The notes: generated by a model from the letters alone, not told the origin. Shown: positions 29,190 through 38,665, counted from the first letter of the stretch. The stretch is DNA of 63,934 nucleotides from Streptococcus sp. HF-1907 (GCF_015594605.1 NZ_JADNQT010000012.1:1-63934), one strand, 5' to 3'. Numbers and translations: made by a program.

Positions 29190-30221
29190 TTACCTTTCAA
29201 CTTTCCTATCCGTTTTATGAATATACATGGCTTTATCTGCTTTCCCGTAAAAATCAATATAGGTTAGACCAGCATCGTAAGATTCTGTAAAAATACCGTA
29301 AGAAGTTGTGATTTCATAGGGATAGTCACACATCTTTCCTTGGATTAATTGAGCTAATAAACTTGCCTTAAAGTAGGAAACGTTAGGTAATAATATAGCA
29401 CACTCATCCCCACCCAGTCTTGCAATGGTAGCATACGGTGGCATCGTTTCTTTCAATAATTCAGCAAAATCAACTAATACCTTGTTACCTGCTTGATGTC
29501 CATAAATATCGTTGACTTCTTTGAAACCATCCAAATCTGTAATAATCAGGGTAATTTTTTGACTTTTTCAATTATGCACTCTGTAAAAGCATTTTCCAAA
29601 TAACGACGATTATACACTTGTGTCAATGGATCTGTGTTGCTTAAACATTGATTTTCGATATCTTTCTTTCGTTCATCTGTTACATCAAGAACTACACATG
29701 AGCCACCGATAATTGTCGAATTGTCATTATAAATTGGTGAATATAGACATTGCCAGTAAAGAACTTCACCCTTCTTTTCAATCTTATCTAAAACAGTAAA
29801 AGACTCTCCTGCCATAGCCCGAGAGAAATTACTCTTTAAAGCCTCTACTTCTTGTCCATCCATGATATCCAAAGGAGACTCACCCAGCCTTGGTGTAAAA
29901 TCAAAATACTTCTCCATCATTCGAACATCATTTTTATTAATAGCTATGAACCGAAAGTCTAAATCAAGAGCATAGAGATTAATCTCTGCTGAACTTTCTA
30001 AAATATAGTCTGTCACCAAGAAATTTCTACTGGTCAAAAGAGAAAATGTCAACAGGACACAAAAAAATGGTAAATAAAATAAGGACTGCAATAAGATGGT
30101 AATCTCTGTATATCTGCTCATAAATAACAAGTATAAGCAGAAAAAGTGAAATGACCAATTCACTGAAGACGACAAAACCTCTATGCCTAGCCAGCGATAG
30201 CTTTAAGCTATTAATACTCAT
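29190..30221 (-). pseudogene. PAS-GGDEF diguanylate cyclase with two compensating homopolymer frameshifts
   Basis: About 344 codons from ATG 30221. Two N-terminal hydrophobic segments are followed by a PAS domain (about 85-195, ends VLDVTDERKK with the usual DxT), the DPLTQVYNRRYLE linker, and a GGDEF domain (ITDLDGFKEVND, YGHQAGNKVL, ARLGGDECAI). The active site reads GGDEC; no RxxD I-site is seen. A seven-A run at 30061-30067 has one base too many (ideal six), and a six-T run at 29555-29560 one too few (ideal seven); both frames are needed for the domains. The product would make c-di-GMP if intact. Confidence 0.85.
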
Positions 30222-30404
30222 AAGATACATTCTCCTCAAAAGGACTGTAACCACTTATCAAATTTATAAATGTGAAACAATCACATTTCCCAAAAACATT
30301 GGTTAGGAACAGTAACCTTACTTCCTAATTGAAACTTTTTATTTGCATCTTTAGCAAACTATTTTAATTTTGAAATCATCATTTCACACTATATAATAAA
30401 CAAA

Positions 30405-30490
30405 GGAGAGGAGGGGATTCGAACCCCCGAGCCCCGTTAAGGACTACACGCTTTCCAAGCGTGCGCACTCGACCACTATGCGACCTCTCC
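30405..30490 (-). tRNA. tRNA-Ser (GGA)
   Basis: 86-nt class II tRNA on the minus strand. Acceptor GGAGAGG pairs with CCTCTCC; the anticodon loop CTTGGAAAG carries GGA; there is a long variable arm and a T arm GGGGGTTCGAATCCCCC. No CCA is encoded. It borders the decayed polysaccharide locus. Confidence 0.95.
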
Positions 30491-30664
30491 ATAATTTCAA
30501 ATTTCGGATATTCATTAGGATTATACTAAATATCAACTAGTATAGTTTGCCATATTCTATGAAAAAAAGCAACTAATCTAACTTTTTGTTATAATGTTCG
30601 GTTTTTCATATAATTCTTTTTCATGGTCTGTTCTAAACACCTTGAATCAAAATTCTTTTTCAAC

Positions 30665-30696
30665 AAAAACGGAGGATGCCACCAAGGCTCCTCCGT
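30665..30696 (-). terminator. Terminator of ccrZ-trmB
   Basis: On the reverse strand ACGGAGGA / TCCTCCGT with a 16-nt loop, followed by TTTTTG. It lies 80 bp after the trmB stop. Confidence 0.75.
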
Positions 30697-30776
30697 CTAT
30701 TGTGTTAGATAACAATTCAAATGATAAATGAACTGGTTGTTTTCAATCATTGGCTGAACAACCACAGCTAAGCTCA

Positions 30777-31412
30777 TTAAAATTGAGCTTCTACTCGGTA
30801 GATGACTTGCCCTTTGTCTGAGAATTTTTTCTCGTACTCGGTCATGACATTGCCTTCATAATCACTAGCGTGTAAATCAAGCCATACTTGCTTAAGTGTC
30901 ATGCCATATTGAGACATACTAGCCAAGCTGTATTCGAAGAGCCCACGATTATCTGTCTTGAAATGAATTTCACCATGCTCTGGCAAAATTTGCTTGTAAG
31001 TATCCAAGAAGGATTTGTAAGTCAAGCGACGTTTTTCATGACGTGTTTTTGGCCATGGGTCACTGAAATTGAGATAGAGTAAATCAATCTCACCATCCGC
31101 AAAATAATTAGTCAAACTTGACCCGTCAACCAAGAGCAGTCTAACATTTTCAGCACCACTATCCAAGACCTTGTCCAAGGCATAACTCAATACAGACAGC
31201 TGAATATCGATTCCGATATAGTTAATGTCTGGATTTTGGAGAGCCATCCCTGTAATGAAAGCCCCTTTCCCCGAACCGACTTCGATATGGATAGGATTAT
31301 TATTTCCGAAAATGTCGTGCCAATGACCTTTAGCCTCTTCTGGATTTGAAATCACATAGTGAGGATTATTTTCCAAGTGCTCCTCGGCACCCTTACGTTT
31401 TCTTACTCGCAT
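30777..31412 (-). CDS. trmB: tRNA (guanine-46-N7)-methyltransferase
   Basis: SAM-dependent methyltransferase of 211 residues. SAM-binding motif [10 protein letters not shown] lies near residues 43-52, followed by IGIDIQ (near 66) and the family motif [17 protein letters not shown] (near 115-131). The C-terminus contains [11 protein letters not shown] and MTEYEKKF. Its ATG overlaps the ccrZ stop (TAATG), so the two genes are coupled, as in other streptococci. Confidence 0.95.
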   Translation of the reverse strand: MRVRKRKGAEEHLENNPHYVISNPEEAKGHWHDIFGNNNPIHIEVGSGKGAFITGMALQNPDINYIGIDIQLSVLSYALDKVLDSGAENVRLLLVDGSSLTNYFADGEIDLLYLNFSDPWPKTRHEKRRLTYKSFLDTYKQILPEHGEIHFKTDNRGLFEYSLASMSQYGMTLKQVWLDLHASDYEGNVMTEYEKKFSDKGQVIYRVEAQF

Positions 31413-32206
31413 TATAACTTTCTAACTAATTCTCTAAACTGGCGCAAGCCATAGATTTCTTGATTGACATGGACCATATCACGCTTGTCAAAACACTTCA
31501 CAATCTGAGACAAATATGAAAATTGACCATACCAAATAATCTTACTACGAACCTTGTCGTTATCCTTGTAGCCATAGTAGTGCAACCATTCATGCCAATG
31601 CATGCGCGGAATATAATGACTAAGCATGTAGGCCACATCATACATACGGTCGGTCAAACGCACTGAATCCCAGTCCACCAAATAAATCAAGCCACTGGTC
31701 GTAATCACCCAGTTGCTGTGCTTGATGTCACCATGAACAATGGTTGCGATGTCTGAACGAAATTCCGGCAAACTGCGCTTGAGTTCTGTCACGACAGATT
31801 GAAGGTAAGTATTATCTCGAATTTGTTGCGGAGCCTTTTTCTCCCAATCCATCAACAAATCATAAGGGTTTTCAATTTTATAATCCAACTGTAAAAGCTG
31901 GTTTACCAAGGGACGAGATTTGTGCAGACGCAACAAAATATGAACAATCTGCTTACTTCCCATATCTTCCTTGGTCAATGTCCGCCCATTGAGCCACTCT
32001 TGTGCACTCATGGTATCGCCATTACCAGTACGACGCGCCCACAATAACTGCGGTGCTATCTGTTCTTTAGCCAAAGCCGGCAAAATCGGTGTCGTATTAA
32101 ATTTGACAAAGACACGTTCACCGTTTGGATAAGTACCAATAAAGGCCTTGCCACTCTTCCCGCGCAGGGGAGTCAGCGTCAAGTCCTGATTAGATGTTGC
32201 CACCAC
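31412..32206 (-). CDS. ccrZ: Cell-cycle regulator CcrZ (choline-kinase-like fold)
   Basis: A 264-residue protein with an APH/choline-kinase fold: a small N-lobe with [15 protein letters not shown] (near 23-37), the catalytic loop [10 protein letters not shown] (near 160-169) and the metal-binding DWDSVRLTD (near 180-188). The gene next to trmB in pneumococcus is CcrZ, which couples division to DNA replication and phosphorylates ribose/nucleosides. The assignment rests on this synteny and fold. Coupled to trmB; ecsB is 60 bp upstream. Confidence 0.85.
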   Translation of the reverse strand: MVATSNQDLTLTPLRGKSGKAFIGTYPNGERVFVKFNTTPILPALAKEQIAPQLLWARRTGNGDTMSAQEWLNGRTLTKEDMGSKQIVHILLRLHKSRPLVNQLLQLDYKIENPYDLLMDWEKKAPQQIRDNTYLQSVVTELKRSLPEFRSDIATIVHGDIKHSNWVITTSGLIYLVDWDSVRLTDRMYDVAYMLSHYIPRMHWHEWLHYYGYKDNDKVRSKIIWYGQFSYLSQIVKCFDKRDMVHVNQEIYGLRQFRELVRKL

Positions 32207-32267
32207 TTGTCCCTCCTTTACACATTTATTTTAGACGTTTATTCCTATTTTACTTGTTTTGACTCAC

Positions 32268-33302
32268 TTAGTCAATCATCTTCTTCATTTTATATGGCAG
32301 ATAAACCTCAGTCAAGACAATCGTAACCACCACTAGAAGAAGGATTGGTTTTAGGGAAAATAGAGCTAGCGCTTGAAGAACCACTAAGGAGTAGGCAATC
32401 AACCGAAGAAGATCCTGTAAATTGTTAACCTTCTGCACCCCAGAAATAGGATAGAGATGAACCATATACTGATAGTCAAAATGATTGAAGAGCGCCAGCA
32501 ATTGGAACAACAAAAGATAATTAAAAATCAAAGCCAGGCCAGCACCAATCATCTTGCTACTAATCAAAACAATCAAAACCAGACTCAAAATGCCTAAACG
32601 AAGGGTCAAAGCTAGATAATCACCGCTCCGTAAAAAAGCACGCGCATAAAGATTAGACCACAAAGTCGCTTGAGTTTTAGATTGTCTCTTAAGAAGATCG
32701 TCCAAATAAGCACGGCGCTTAACGCTGGTTGAAATCCCCTTGACATTGGTAAAGAGAGCAAAGAATTTTAAAATAGATTGCTTGCGCTTTTGCTCATAGG
32801 CAATGGCAGCGTCCCAATCCAAACCAGATTCGGTATAAAACACACCACTCTTATGAGCAAAAATAAACCACTTCACTACCCCCAAAACCACTAGAAGCAA
32901 CACGAACATTACGAGAGATAGACCGAGCTTAAGGAAAATCGGTGCTAAAAAGACTAAGAGTATCGTTTGAATAGCCGTCCAGACGACATAAGAGCGCGTC
33001 TTTGCTTTCCTAATCATTGCCAAAACTTCAGTTTCTTTAGGTAATAAAAATTGCTTGTCCGCAGGTTCTAAGTAAGTCCCAATGCGTCCTGCACCCAGTA
33101 ACACAACTGTCATCAACACCAAAATCAAAATAATAGACCAATGATTCTTGGGAAAATTCCTGAGTAACTGGCTGTATTGCACCATCAAAAAACCAAACAA
33201 AAACACCAGTACCAAAACAAAATGGTCATTAAAAACATATCTCAGATACCTGCTGGTTTGCACTAGAAAAGCCGACCGGCGTTTTTGAAACACTTCTGTC
33301 AT
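32268..33302 (-). CDS. ecsB: ABC transporter permease EcsB
   Basis: A 344-residue membrane protein with about eight hydrophobic segments, encoded 1 bp after ecsA. It starts VFQKRRSAFLVQTSRYLRYV, and has the EcsB-like pair of N-terminal segments, a central cytosolic loop and a C-terminal membrane block. In Bacillus and related genera EcsAB affects secretion, intramembrane proteolysis and peptide export. It has no soluble binding partner nearby. Confidence 0.85.
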   Translation of the reverse strand: MTEVFQKRRSAFLVQTSRYLRYVFNDHFVLVLVFLFGFLMVQYSQLLRNFPKNHWSIILILVLMTVVLLGAGRIGTYLEPADKQFLLPKETEVLAMIRKAKTRSYVVWTAIQTILLVFLAPIFLKLGLSLVMFVLLLVVLGVVKWFIFAHKSGVFYTESGLDWDAAIAYEQKRKQSILKFFALFTNVKGISTSVKRRAYLDDLLKRQSKTQATLWSNLYARAFLRSGDYLALTLRLGILSLVLIVLISSKMIGAGLALIFNYLLLFQLLALFNHFDYQYMVHLYPISGVQKVNNLQDLLRLIAYSLVVLQALALFSLKPILLLVVVTIVLTEVYLPYKMKKMID

Positions 33303-33303
33303 G

Positions 33304-34029
33304 TCACACCTCTTTAGTCAAAGCCATGTAAATGTCATTGAGACTTGCCTGGCTATCTCCAAACTCAGATCTCAGCTCTGCCAAATTTCCTACTGCACGA
33401 ATTTGCCCTTGATGCAAGATGACAAAACGGTCACACATTTTTTCCGCGGAATCGAGAACGTGAGTTGACATAAGAATAGATTTGCCACGCCCTTTTTCCT
33501 CAGCAAGCAAAGCGATTAAATCTGAAATAGCTAACGGATCCAGTCCCAAGAAGGGCTCATCAACGATGAAGAGACTAGGGTCCACGATAAAAGCGCAAAT
33601 AATCATAACCTTCTGCTTCATCCCTTTTGAAAAATTGATGGGAAACCAATCCAACTTATCTGACAAACGGAAGGTTTCCAACAGTTTTTCTGCACGCGCC
33701 ATGGCATCTGCCACAGGGATATCATAGGCCATAGCCACCGTTTCAAGGTGCTCGCGAAGAGTCAACTCCTCATATAAACTTGGCGTCTCAGGAATAAAGC
33801 CAATCTTCTTGCGATAGCCAGCCTGGTCTTCTTGTAGACTAACGCCATCAATGGTAATCTTACCTTGGTAAGGTGTCAAGAGACCGATGACTTCGTTGAT
33901 GGTGGTTGACTTCCCAGCACCGTTAAGCCCAATTAGACCAAGCAACTCACCGTCTCCCACTTCAAACGAAATATTTTTCAAAACAGGGATATTAACATAG
34001 CCCCCTGTAACGTTTTCAACTTTTAACAT
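33304..34029 (-). CDS. ecsA: ABC transporter ATP-binding protein EcsA
   Basis: A 241-residue ATPase. Walker A GLNGAGKST lies near residues 36-44, the signature appears as FSKGMKQKV near 133-141 (a variant of LSGGQ), Walker B LFIVDEPF near 157-164, and the switch His in STHVLD near 192. Partner of EcsB. It is divergent from hit, with 70 bp between them. Confidence 0.92.
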   Translation of the reverse strand: MLKVENVTGGYVNIPVLKNISFEVGDGELLGLIGLNGAGKSTTINEVIGLLTPYQGKITIDGVSLQEDQAGYRKKIGFIPETPSLYEELTLREHLETVAMAYDIPVADAMARAEKLLETFRLSDKLDWFPINFSKGMKQKVMIICAFIVDPSLFIVDEPFLGLDPLAISDLIALLAEEKGRGKSILMSTHVLDSAEKMCDRFVILHQGQIRAVGNLAELRSEFGDSQASLNDIYMALTKEV

Positions 34030-34101
34030 ACTAATTCTCTCTATTTCTGGTATACTTATACTATCTATTATAACAAATTAAGAAAAAGAAGGTAGATTTC
34101 A

Positions 34102-34521
34102 ATGAATGATTGTATTTTCTGTAAAATTGTAGCAGGTGAGATTCCCTCATCAAAAGTTTATGAAGACGACCAAGTTTTGGCATTCTTGGATATTTCTCAA
34201 ACAACACCTGGTCACACACTGCTCATCCCTAAAAGGCACGTCCGCAATGTACTTGAAATGGAGGCTGACCTTGCTAGCACAACCTTCTCACGCCTACCAA
34301 AAATCGCTCGCGCCCTTCAAAAAGCTACAAATGCTGTTGGTATGAATATTATCAACAACAACGAAGAAATCGCAGGACAAACTGTTTTCCACGCACACAT
34401 TCACTTGGTTCCACGCTATGATGAAAAAGATGGCATCAAGATTGAGTACACTGAGCACGAACCTGATTTTGAAGCTCTTGGAAAATTGGCTGCGCAAATT
34501 GCTAACGAGGTAGAGGCATGA
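34102..34521 (+). CDS. hit: HIT-family nucleotide-binding hydrolase
   Basis: A 139-residue histidine-triad protein. The triad reads HAHIHLVPR (near 98-106), and the N-terminal CIFCKIVAGEIPSSKVYED is typical of Hint/YhaH-like proteins that hydrolyse AMP conjugates. The gene ends in an ATGA overlap with the next ORF, so the two are translated together. Divergent from ecsA. Confidence 0.93.
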   Translation: MNDCIFCKIVAGEIPSSKVYEDDQVLAFLDISQTTPGHTLLIPKRHVRNVLEMEADLASTTFSRLPKIARALQKATNAVGMNIINNNEEIAGQTVFHAHIHLVPRYDEKDGIKIEYTEHEPDFEALGKLAAQIANEVEA

Positions 34522-34823
34522 AGCTAAGTCGCCTACTAGCAGTCGGTGTGGCAGGTTACGCTACTTATCAGGTTTACAAAAACCGTCAGGCTATCAAAGA
34601 AGGCCTCCTATCAGCCAAAGAAAGCTCCCAAGCCATCAAAGAAGATGTCAATAATATCAAGGCTAACCTAGCCGTCATCCAAGACCAAAAAGAGCAGCTC
34701 AAAGCCATCTCTGAAGACTTGAGCTATAAATTTCGAGTCTTCAATCAGGAAACACAATCACGCTTGGAAGAAATTCATCACACCATGGACAAGTACCAAA
34801 TGACAACTAATTCTGAAAACTAA
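34518..34823 (+). CDS. Small membrane-anchored coiled-coil protein
   Basis: A 101-residue protein of unknown function. A short N-terminal hydrophobic segment (LLAVGVAGYATYQVY, residues 5-19) is followed by a long heptad-like region (about 25-95) rich in Lys, Glu, Ala and Ile. Such a YtxH-like arrangement is common in Firmicutes. Overlaps hit by 4 bp (ATGA) and ends at a terminator. I recall its presence beside hit in other streptococci. Confidence 0.8.
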   Translation: MKLSRLLAVGVAGYATYQVYKNRQAIKEGLLSAKESSQAIKEDVNNIKANLAVIQDQKEQLKAISEDLSYKFRVFNQETQSRLEEIHHTMDKYQMTTNSEN

Positions 34824-34858
34824 AAATCAAGCAGCGAAGAATCGTTGCTTGATTTTTG
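34824..34858. terminator. Bidirectional terminator
   Basis: AATCAAGCA / TGCTTGATT stem with an 11-13 nt loop, T-rich on both strands (TTTTTG forward, TTTTTAG reverse). It ends the hit operon and could also stop the convergent LCP gene. Confidence 0.8.
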
Positions 34859-34893
34859 TTATTTACCGACCTGTCGTTGCATAGTTTTAATCG

Positions 34894-36141
34894 CTATAGG
34901 TCGCGGTTGTTGTCGGTATAAGAAGATGTTGTCTCATTAGAATCATAGGTTGTTGTGTTTCCTTGATTATAATTGTAAGTCTCTGCCGCTGAAGAACTGT
35001 AGCTATTATAGTTGTTATAGGTGCTGTAATTTGAACTATAGTCACTATTGCTACCGTAAGATGAGTTTCCAGAAGTTCCTGAACTAGATGAATCAGCTGT
35101 ATCATAGTCAGTATCAACACTATAACCGTACAAATTTTCATAAAGAACAGCCGTTGTTGATAAATCATCAGACGTGCCCAACGATTTAGACAATTGTTTC
35201 TTGATACGATTTTGCACTGTCAACAAATGTTTTGAGGTTACAATTTGATAAGAGGCACCATTAAAAGTAGCATCCTCACCACGTAGTTGGTAGGTTTTAA
35301 TATTTTTTAATGAATCAGCATAGCCTAGCAAACTTGGAATCGTACTTGATGAAATCTCGATATTGGTTTGCATATTGCCACTAACTGCCGCCAAAATTTT
35401 CTTGTAGGAGCTGACACTATCCAAGGCTAGAATTTTTTTCATAACTTTTTGGATAACTTCACGCTGACGCTTTTGACGACCATAGTCTCCCTCGGGGTCA
35501 TCATAACGCATCCGAGCATAGACCAAAGCCTGCTCACCGTTAATTTTATGCGTTCCCGGTTGAACAACAGCCTGATACTCAGGCTCATGTTCCGAAATGG
35601 AAATCGGGAAATCAAAATTATTAGTCACGGTAATACCACCAACAGCTTCAACTAAATCAACCAAGCCCTGCATATTGATTTGCATATAATAATCAATATT
35701 GATATCAAGCAAATCCTGAACTGTCATGATGGCCATCTTGGCACCACCAGAAGCGTAAGCTGCATTCAACTTGGCTTCAACACCGTTCATATCATTGCTA
35801 CTTGGACCAGATAGTTTGATTAAAATATCGCGCTCCAGGCTGGTCATTGTGGTTTTTTTTGTCTTAGGATTGACAGTCACCAAAATCATCGAGTCACTGT
35901 TCCCAGACCATTTTGACTTACGTTCTGAAGAACCTGTATCAACCCCCATCAGTAAAATTGAAAAAGGTTTGGTCTGCTGAATAGCCTTACTGGACGTTTT
36001 AGAGGTTTTGTAATCTTTAAACGTTTTGGCCAACTCATTGGTTGAAAATTGATAAGCAGAGCCCACATAAGCAAACCCAGCCACAACTGTTGTCACCAAA
36101 ATAGCTGACAGCATCAATAGAATTTTTTTTCCGATTTTCAT
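34894..36141 (-). CDS. LytR-CpsA-Psr family cell-wall glycopolymer ligase
   Basis: A 415-residue extracytoplasmic enzyme with an N-terminal membrane anchor (residues 5-28). The LCP domain (about 60-310) shows LLMGVDTG, MTSLERDIL (catalytic Arg region) and MRYDDPEGDYGRQKRQR, the pattern that binds polyprenyl-phosphate glycopolymers and transfers them to peptidoglycan. The last 75 residues are unusual: they are almost wholly Ser, Tyr, Asn, Thr, Gly and Asp and probably lie in the wall. Close to GNAT-tsaE in the same direction. Confidence 0.9.
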   Translation of the reverse strand: MKIGKKILLMLSAILVTTVVAGFAYVGSAYQFSTNELAKTFKDYKTSKTSSKAIQQTKPFSILLMGVDTGSSERKSKWSGNSDSMILVTVNPKTKKTTMTSLERDILIKLSGPSSNDMNGVEAKLNAAYASGGAKMAIMTVQDLLDINIDYYMQINMQGLVDLVEAVGGITVTNNFDFPISISEHEPEYQAVVQPGTHKINGEQALVYARMRYDDPEGDYGRQKRQREVIQKVMKKILALDSVSSYKKILAAVSGNMQTNIEISSSTIPSLLGYADSLKNIKTYQLRGEDATFNGASYQIVTSKHLLTVQNRIKKQLSKSLGTSDDLSTTAVLYENLYGYSVDTDYDTADSSSSGTSGNSSYGSNSDYSSNYSTYNNYNSYSSSAAETYNYNQGNTTTYDSNETTSSYTDNNRDL

Positions 36142-36151
36142 CTTAGTATCT

Positions 36152-36673
36152 TTAATCTATCAATTTACCCATGCGGTAAACATCTAGAAACTCCCCATCT
36201 TTTGTTCTTGCCCCTCGTTTTTGGACACCTTCTATCTCAAAACCAAACTTTTCATAAATATGAACCGCGCGTTCGTTTCGCTTTTGAACACTCAGCTCTA
36301 ACCGACGAATGATTCCAGTCTGCTCAGCCCAATAGATAGCCTCGTCAAGCAAAGTTTGACCGAGTCCATGGTCCCAATAAGATTTACGCACAGCAATAAA
36401 AACATCACCAATATGGCGACTACTATCCTGCCACTGAGCATCAACATTCAGAACACCAATAACTTCTTGACCAAGTTTCGCTAGCAAACACAGACGATTT
36501 TCTCTCATTGAGCTCAAGTCAATAAAAGCAGCCATGTCCTCAACAGACCAAATCTCGTCATCATTTTTCGTGATAAAGTCAGTCTCTGCCGTGACAGCCA
36601 TCATTAAGTCCAAGAGACCTTTGGCATCAGCACGACTTGCCTCTTCAAAGCAAACTTCTTGTCCTTGGCTCAT
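36152..36673 (-). CDS. GNAT-family N-acetyltransferase
   Basis: A 173-residue acetyltransferase of the RimJ/RimL-like group. Conserved motif A is present as GDVFIAVRKSYWDHGLGQTLLDEAIYW (the acetyl-CoA loop RKSYWDHGLG, near 90-105), and motif B as NERAVHIYEKFGFEIEG (near 133-149). Substrate unknown. It overlaps the tsaE stop by 4 bp, so is translated after TsaE. Confidence 0.88.
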   Translation of the reverse strand: MSQGQEVCFEEASRADAKGLLDLMMAVTAETDFITKNDDEIWSVEDMAAFIDLSSMRENRLCLLAKLGQEVIGVLNVDAQWQDSSRHIGDVFIAVRKSYWDHGLGQTLLDEAIYWAEQTGIIRRLELSVQKRNERAVHIYEKFGFEIEGVQKRGARTKDGEFLDVYRMGKLID

Positions 36674-37110
36674 TTTTCAAGAGCCTCAACTAGTTCTTCT
36701 GACCGTTTGCCATGAGGAATCAATTCTAGACGACGACCCTCGCCTTCTTTACCGATAACAACTTCTAAATAGTCATCCAAGAGGTCTTCGCCGAGCAATT
36801 CTCCCCATTCAATAACCGTTACGCCATCACCATAGAGAAAATCATCTAAGTCAATCGAATCAGGATCATCCCCGATGCGGTAAACATCTAAATGGTACAA
36901 AGGTAAGCGCCCGTCATACTCACGAACGATGGTGTAGGTCGGGCTCTTAACCATTTGACTAATATCCAAGCCACGCGCAATCCCCTTGGTCAGCGTCGTC
37001 TTGCCGGCACCTAAATCACCCGTTAAAACTAGAATATCTTGCACTTCCAGTTGGCGCCCAATACGCTCACCAATCGCAATGAGTTCATTTTCATTTTGAC
37101 TATAAAACAT
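36670..37110 (-). CDS. tsaE: tRNA threonylcarbamoyladenosine biosynthesis protein TsaE
   Basis: A 146-residue P-loop ATPase that partners TsaB/TsaD in t6A modification of ANN-decoding tRNAs. Walker A GDLGAGKTTLTKGIARG lies near residues 31-47, and SPTYTIVREY plus HLDVYRIGD near 58-83. Its start is after GGGAATATG-like sequence; it is the first gene of tsaE-GNAT-LCP. Confidence 0.94.
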   Translation of the reverse strand: MFYSQNENELIAIGERIGRQLEVQDILVLTGDLGAGKTTLTKGIARGLDISQMVKSPTYTIVREYDGRLPLYHLDVYRIGDDPDSIDLDDFLYGDGVTVIEWGELLGEDLLDDYLEVVIGKEGEGRRLELIPHGKRSEELVEALEK

Positions 37111-37200
37111 ATTCCCATTATATCAGAATTCCTAGTGTCTTCCAATACTTAACCGAATACATTAAAAAAACAGATAATTAGCCTATCTAAAAAGAGCAGC

Positions 37201-37228
37201 AAAAAAGAAGCCGAACTTAATCGACTTC
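37201..37228 (-). terminator. Terminator of the purine permease gene
   Basis: On the reverse strand AAGTCG / CGGCTT with a 9-nt loop and a T-run (TTCTTTTTT). Starts 17 bp after the permease stop. Confidence 0.65.
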
Positions 37229-37243
37229 TCCGATAAATTTCAA

Positions 37244-38665
37244 TTAAAGAATGGCCAAGCTGACGAAGTTCAAGATGAACAAGATATCCAAAATCCAAAG
37301 AATGAAGTGAACATCTTTAGCTTGTCCTTTAAAGATTTTAACCAATGTGTAAGCGATGAAACCAGCAGCAATACCGTAAGTAATGCTGTAAGAGAATCCC
37401 ATGAAGATTGATGTGAAGAAAGCTGGGATAGCTTCTGCCAAATCATCCCATTTAACAGTCTTAAGGTTTGAAAGCATCATCACACCAACAATGATAAGGA
37501 TTGGCGCAGTCGCTTGTGTTGGAACGATAGAAACCAATGGACTGAAGAAGCTAGATACTGCAAATAAAGCAGCTACCACAAGAGCTGTCAAACCAGTGCG
37601 TCCACCAGCACCAATACCAGCAGCAGATTCAACATAAGTTGTGACGTTTGATGTACCAGCAACGGCACCGATTGTTGTTGCAACAAGGTCAGAATACAAA
37701 GCGCGGTCAAGGGCTTTAGACTCATTATTGTCACCAGTTGTAGCGATGATACCAACTTTTTCACCAGTACCAATCAACGTACCGATTGTATCAAAAATAT
37801 CTGTCAATGAGAAAGCAAGGATTGCCATCAAGACACCTGGAATTCGTGAAGGATCTGAGAACAATGAACCCAAACCTTTGCTACCAAGAGCCACACCAAA
37901 GACTTGTTTCAAATCACCAAATGAAGCTGAAAGATTTGTTGCCGCCCAGTTAACTTTTCCAAGGTCAACAACACCCATGAAGATACCAACAACAGTTGTT
38001 GCTAGGATAGATAAAATAACACCACCGCGCATTCCACGAACGATGAAGAAAATTGAAATAGCAAGACCAACCAAAGCTAGGATAACACCTGGTGTATTGA
38101 AAGCAACCAAACCTGGTGTTGCAGCAGAGCTAGCAGTGATTGAAGCCAAACCTTTAGCTGCACCTTTACCAGCAACAGTGTAAGTACCTGGGTCAACTGA
38201 GAATTTCAAGAATCCTGCATTTTTAATTCCGACATAAGCCAAGAAAACACCGATACCAGCTGAAATTGCTGATTTCAAGGTTGTTGGAATAGATTCAATG
38301 ATCATTTTACGAACCTTAGTTACGGTGATAATCAATGAAATAATCCCACAAATGAAAACCATTGCCAAGGCTTCTTGCCATGTGTAACCCAAGGCAAATA
38401 CGACTGTGTAAGTGAAAAAGGCATTCAAGCCCATACCTGGTGCTTGTGCGTATGGCAAGTTAGCATAGAAAGCCATCATCAAAGTACCAACAACGGCACC
38501 GATAATAGTTGCTAAGAATACACCTTGTGCAGGCATTCCTGTCTGTGCCAACATTGATGGGTTGACAAAGAGGATGTAACTCATAGCAAAGAATGTGGTC
38601 AAACCAGCTGTGACCTCAGTACGAACATCTGTTCCATGTTCTTTTAGTTTAAAAAACTTTTCCAT
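37244..38665 (-). CDS. NCS2/AzgA-type purine permease
   Basis: A 473-residue membrane transporter with 12-14 hydrophobic segments. Family signatures of AzgA/PbuG-type hypoxanthine/guanine carriers are present: AGLTTFFAMSYILFVNP near residues 20-36, APGMGLNAFFTY near 74-85, and SLTDIFDTIGTLIGTGEKVG near 286-305. Likely imports hypoxanthine or guanine. Single gene with its own promoter overlapping a possible PurR site. Confidence 0.92.
   Translation of the reverse strand: MEKFFKLKEHGTDVRTEVTAGLTTFFAMSYILFVNPSMLAQTGMPAQGVFLATIIGAVVGTLMMAFYANLPYAQAPGMGLNAFFTYTVVFALGYTWQEALAMVFICGIISLIITVTKVRKMIIESIPTTLKSAISAGIGVFLAYVGIKNAGFLKFSVDPGTYTVAGKGAAKGLASITASSAATPGLVAFNTPGVILALVGLAISIFFIVRGMRGGVILSILATTVVGIFMGVVDLGKVNWAATNLSASFGDLKQVFGVALGSKGLGSLFSDPSRIPGVLMAILAFSLTDIFDTIGTLIGTGEKVGIIATTGDNNESKALDRALYSDLVATTIGAVAGTSNVTTYVESAAGIGAGGRTGLTALVVAALFAVSSFFSPLVSIVPTQATAPILIIVGVMMLSNLKTVKWDDLAEAIPAFFTSIFMGFSYSITYGIAAGFIAYTLVKIFKGQAKDVHFILWILDILFILNFVSLAIL

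Noticed and set aside
30222..30404. Additional gene upstream of the diguanylate cyclase
   Set aside because: AT-rich, with only short frames; the extra codons before 30221 (VTVLLRR) precede the ribosome site and are leader sequence.
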